A program made the translations under genes and the position numbers. The notes beneath the pieces are model-generated. The model did not search any database, had not been told where the DNA came from, and saw only the letters and a list, made by a program, of their open reading frames with translations. This document shows positions 14,487-15,625 of a stretch of 15,625 bases of DNA, piece by piece (the first letter of the stretch is position 1; each line of letters opens with the position of its first letter). Origin of the DNA: Desulfuromonadaceae bacterium (GTDB taxonomy: Bacteria > Desulfobacterota > Desulfuromonadia > Desulfuromonadales > Geopsychrobacteraceae); NCBI GenBank assembly GCA_016744555.1, contig JADGED010000010.1, positions 7,342 through 22,966 of the forward strand. Direction: 5' to 3'.

Positions 14487-15625
14487 ATGGAAAATCACAT
14501 TACGGCGCAAATCTTGATGACATTTGGTGGTTTGTTCTTGGTCGGGTTGGTCGCAGATTTGATCGGTCGATACTCTCCTCTTCCAAGAGTTACTTTGTTA
14601 TTGTTAGTGGGGGTTATTATTGGGCCTTCTGGACTTGGTTGGTTGCCATCTTTTGCGGAGCAATGTTTTCCTATCCTTACAAATATAGCACTAGCAATGA
14701 TTGGTTTTATGTTAGGGCAAAAGATGACCTTCTCTTCATTTCGACGCTTAGGACGTAGTGTCTTTAGTTTGTCGGTAGGTGTGGTTATCGTAACGGCTAG
14801 CTTGGTTTTTGTTGGACTATCTGTTTGCGGTGTGGGTTTTGAAATCGCATTAATTCTTGCAGCTATTGCTACAGCAACTGATCCGGCAGCAACGATAGAT
14901 GTAGTAAATGAATACGGTGCAAAAGGAAGTTTTACCGATAATTTACTTGGAATTGTAGCAGTTGATGACGTTTGGGGGTTGATGCTGTTTAGTTTGCTTT
15001 CGGTTGTGGTTCAAGGAAGTATGGGTGGGGGAGATCCTCTGCAACTTTTTATGACTGGCTCATGGGAAATAGGTGGTGCTTTGGTGCTAGGGCTAACCCT
15101 TGGCTTTCCTATGGCATATTTAACCGGTAGAATCTTGCCTGGTAAGGCGACGCAGGCAGAAGCTCTAGGGATGGTGATGCTTTGTGCTGGGTTGGCTGTC
15201 TGGTTGGAAGTTTCGTACTTGCTTGCTGCAATGGTATTGGGTTTTGTTGTTGCAAATTTTGCTAAGCATCATGAGCGACCATTTCATGCAATTGCTGGAA
15301 TAGAATGGCCTTTTATAATTCTGTTTTTTCTCCTTGCTGGAGCCTCCTTAAGGATTGAAGCAATAACTCAAGTCGGTATTCTCGGTTGTGGCTATATAGT
15401 TTTGAGAATAATTGGTCGGCTAATTGGTGGTTGGATTGGCGCTGCCATTGGTAAAACGGGGATGCTAACTGCACGGTGGATAGGTTTAGCATTGTTACCT
15501 CAAGCAGGAGTTGCTATTGGAATGGCCTTAATTGCAAGCCAGCGTTTTCCAGAAGTAAAAGACGTTATTTTACCTATTGTGCTTGGGTCTACAGTGTTTT
15601 TTGAGTTATTGGGTCCGGTATTAAC
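14487..15625 (+). CDS. Cation/proton antiporter, CPA family (3' end outside window)
   Basis: The frame opens at ATG 14487 (MENHITAQILMTFGGLFLVG) and stays open to the window end, giving about 379 residues of a polytopic inner-membrane protein. Features match Na+/H+ or K+/H+ exchangers: RVTLLLLVGVIIGPSGLG near the N-terminus, TATDPAATIDV (about 131-141), and AVDDVWGLMLFS, whose Asp-Asp pair is the ion-binding motif of electrogenic CPA2-like exchangers. Later come FFLLAGASLRIEA and LALLPQAGVAIGMALIAS. GGGAG (14472-14476) is 10 nt before the ATG. Only 38 nt separate it from the ychF terminator and no clear promoter is seen. Any C-terminal TrkA-N or similar regulatory domain would be outside the window. 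The exchanged ion cannot be told from sequence. Confidence 0.88.
   Translation, partial: MENHITAQILMTFGGLFLVGLVADLIGRYSPLPRVTLLLLVGVIIGPSGLGWLPSFAEQCFPILTNIALAMIGFMLGQKMTFSSFRRLGRSVFSLSVGVVIVTASLVFVGLSVCGVGFEIALILAAIATATDPAATIDVVNEYGAKGSFTDNLLGIVAVDDVWGLMLFSLLSVVVQGSMGGGDPLQLFMTGSWEIGGALVLGLTLGFPMAYLTGRILPGKATQAEALGMVMLCAGLAVWLEVSYLLAAMVLGFVVANFAKHHERPFHAIAGIEWPFIILFFLLAGASLRIEAITQVGILGCGYIVLRIIGRLIGGWIGAAIGKTGMLTARWIGLALLPQAGVAIGMALIASQRFPEVKDVILPIVLGSTVFFELLGPVL

Noticed and set aside
1..15625. CRISPR array, insertion sequence, prophage, toxin-antitoxin or defence system
   Set aside because: No regularly spaced repeats, transposase, terminal inverted repeats or recognisable defence proteins. 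Nearly all of the window is accounted for by known metabolic, translation, transport and signalling genes.

Overview
The window looks like a chromosomal segment of an anaerobic delta-proteobacterium, most likely of the Desulfuromonas/Geobacter type. The reasons are the gene order ispE, tRNA-Gln, prs, rplY, pth, then ychF; a membrane pyrophosphatase; a TRAP-TAXI transporter; and a sigma-54 two-component system. Base composition is moderate, clearly below that of high-GC Geobacter species. This placement is an inference from gene content, not a phylogeny.

Left part (1-7504): the tail of a radical SAM protein is followed, 3 nt later, by a membrane histidine kinase and then an NtrC-type sigma-54 response regulator, all on the plus strand. 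A strong bidirectional terminator (about 4496-4538) separates them from a convergent minus-strand TRAP-TAXI uptake operon: a periplasmic binding protein (6435-7397) transcribed first, then a fused permease (4551-6281). Upstream of the binding-protein gene is a near-consensus sigma-54 promoter (-24/-12; 7489-7504), with inverted repeats 120-160 bp further upstream where an activator could bind. The simplest reading is a self-contained sensing and uptake module: the kinase senses an extracellular solute, the regulator activates sigma-54 RNA polymerase, and the transporter imports the solute. The solute cannot be named from sequence.

Middle part (7505-11139): a regulatory gap, then housekeeping genes on the plus strand. 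These are ispE (isoprenoid synthesis), a sigma-70 promoter, tRNA-Gln(TTG), a structured leader, prs (PRPP synthesis), rplY (ribosomal protein L25/Ctc) and pth (peptidyl-tRNA hydrolase).

Right part (11140-15625): hppA, an ion-pumping pyrophosphatase of the K+-dependent class, ends in a strong terminator. ychF (ribosome-associated ATPase) follows, also with a strong terminator. Last is the start of a CPA-type cation/proton antiporter that runs off the window. I found no mobile element, CRISPR array, defence system or clear horizontally acquired island. The most interesting item is the linked kinase/regulator/sigma-54 promoter/TRAP-TAXI arrangement.
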